NCBI GenBank assembly: GCA_003645395.1
Contig: QNFC01000122.1
Span: 1-5,723, forward strand
Origin: Gammaproteobacteria bacterium
Lineage (GTDB): Bacteria; Pseudomonadota; Gammaproteobacteria; Immundisolibacterales; Immundisolibacteraceae
Length of the DNA: 5,723 bases
Reading direction: 5' to 3'
In this document: in pieces, positions 5,061 through 5,723 of the stretch
Layout: each line of letters begins with the position of its first letter
Numbering within the stretch: the first letter of the stretch is position 1
Program-made: the position numbers and the translations under genes
The notes under the pieces: generated by a model
What the model was told of the DNA's origin: nothing
What the model saw: only the letters and a program-made list of their open reading frames with translations
Databases searched by the model: none

Positions 5061-5723
5061 TTATGTCGCCATTGAAAAGTTGCTGGCTGCAGACCGGTCA
5101 ATCGACATGCCAGTGGCGGTTAATGCCTGCGCAGTGCTTGACTGGCAGAACTGGTTAGGCAGAGTCGCCGGCTGGCGACAACTTCTACAACCCCGTAGTG
5201 AACAACGCTGGGCTCTTTATCACGACGATGCGGGTGAGTTTGCGGCCATTCTTTATGCACTCTGGTCGCTGGGGAAAGTTGCCTACCTGCCAGGTAATCA
5301 GCACCCGGCACTGGTCGCTAAACTTGCCGATCAGGTCGATGCATTTATCGGGGACTTTGACGAACTGGTAGAGACACCAACGGCCCCCGCTTGCCAGGAC
5401 CAGCAACTCGATGACGTGATTGCCGATTTTGCGCACCTGACCATTGATCGCGATGCTGTATTACTAAAAGTGTTTACTTCCGGGTCGAGCGGTGAGCCGC
5501 AGGCAATTGACAAAACCCTACAGCAATTAAGTAACGAAGTCGCCCATTTGGACCAGTTGTGGGGGCACCCCCAAACAGGGCCATCGCCTCTGGTTCTTGC
5601 GACCGTCAGCCATCAACATATTTATGGCTTGCTGTTTCGCGTGCTATGGCCGCTGGCTGCGGGCGTCTGCTTTGACGTGCACGCCTGTGACTATCTTGAG
5701 CAGATCAAAACCCGGTCAAACCA
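5053..5723 (+). CDS. apeH: Adenylate-forming acyl/aryl-ACP synthetase, 3' end cut by window edge
   Basis: The ATG at 5053 overlaps the preceding TAG by 8 bp and opens a frame running to the window end: 223 complete codons, so less than half of a typical enzyme. The ATP-binding loop of the ANL (acyl-CoA synthetase/adenylation) superfamily is visible as VFTSGSSGEPQAIDK (TSGSSG at 142-147). It is followed by ATVSHQHIYGLLFRVLWPL from residue 183, with SHQH at 186-189, a further core motif of this subfamily. In APE systems the equivalent ApeH activates 4-hydroxybenzoate with ATP and loads it onto an ACP; the same role is inferred here because of the two ACPs just upstream. The substrate-recognition residues mostly lie beyond the window, so the starter acid cannot be predicted. 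The frame has no in-frame stop up to 5723. The superfamily is certain and the symbol follows from gene order. Confidence 0.9.
   Translation, partial: MSSYVAIEKLLAADRSIDMPVAVNACAVLDWQNWLGRVAGWRQLLQPRSEQRWALYHDDAGEFAAILYALWSLGKVAYLPGNQHPALVAKLADQVDAFIGDFDELVETPTAPACQDQQLDDVIADFAHLTIDRDAVLLKVFTSGSSGEPQAIDKTLQQLSNEVAHLDQLWGHPQTGPSPLVLATVSHQHIYGLLFRVLWPLAAGVCFDVHACDYLEQIKTRSN

Noticed and set aside
1..5723. Search by eye for CRISPR arrays, tRNA/rRNA genes, insertion sequences and long direct repeats
   Set aside because: None seen: no regularly spaced repeats, no transposase-like frame, no tRNA-like cloverleaf noticed.

Overview
The window looks like chromosomal DNA of a gammaproteobacterium, plausibly a marine or Cellvibrio/Pseudomonas-like lineage. 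The long-form phosphoserine phosphatase and the gene content and order of an aryl-polyene (APE)-type pigment cluster suggest this; no ribosomal or other taxonomic marker is present, so the assignment is tentative.

Layout. Bases 1-2184 read on the minus strand. From the divergent promoter leftward come a small secreted protein of the family often mislabelled 'excinuclease', an Sfp-type 4'-phosphopantetheinyl transferase (PPTase), a probable 53-residue protein that overlaps the PPTase stop codon, a gap of about 120 bp, and the N-terminal 242 codons of serB, which runs off the left edge. Bases 2185-2420 are a divergent intergenic region with candidate promoters on both strands and short palindromes. 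Bases 2421-5723 read on the plus strand as one tight operon: a degenerate ketosynthase/chain-length factor, a PlsC-like acyltransferase, two acyl carrier proteins (ACPs), a COG4648-type six-helix membrane protein, and the first 223 codons of an adenylate-forming acyl/aryl-ACP synthetase, cut by the right edge.

How the genes work together. The right-hand gene order matches the apeC-D-E-F-G-H part of described APE clusters. The inferred pathway is this: the PPTase converts apo-ACPs to holo-ACPs, the AMP-ligase loads an aromatic starter acid onto an ACP, and a ketosynthase partner (not in the window) pairs with the chain-length factor to extend the polyene. The acyltransferase and membrane protein would help anchor or transfer the product in the envelope. 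The remaining ketosynthases, dehydratases, ketoreductase and exporter expected of such a cluster would lie beyond base 5723. serB is a housekeeping serine-biosynthesis gene at the left border.

This is a recognisable, known kind of biosynthetic locus rather than a new system. The less explained parts are the 53-residue ORF, the secreted 'excinuclease-like' protein, and several translation-coupling arrangements.
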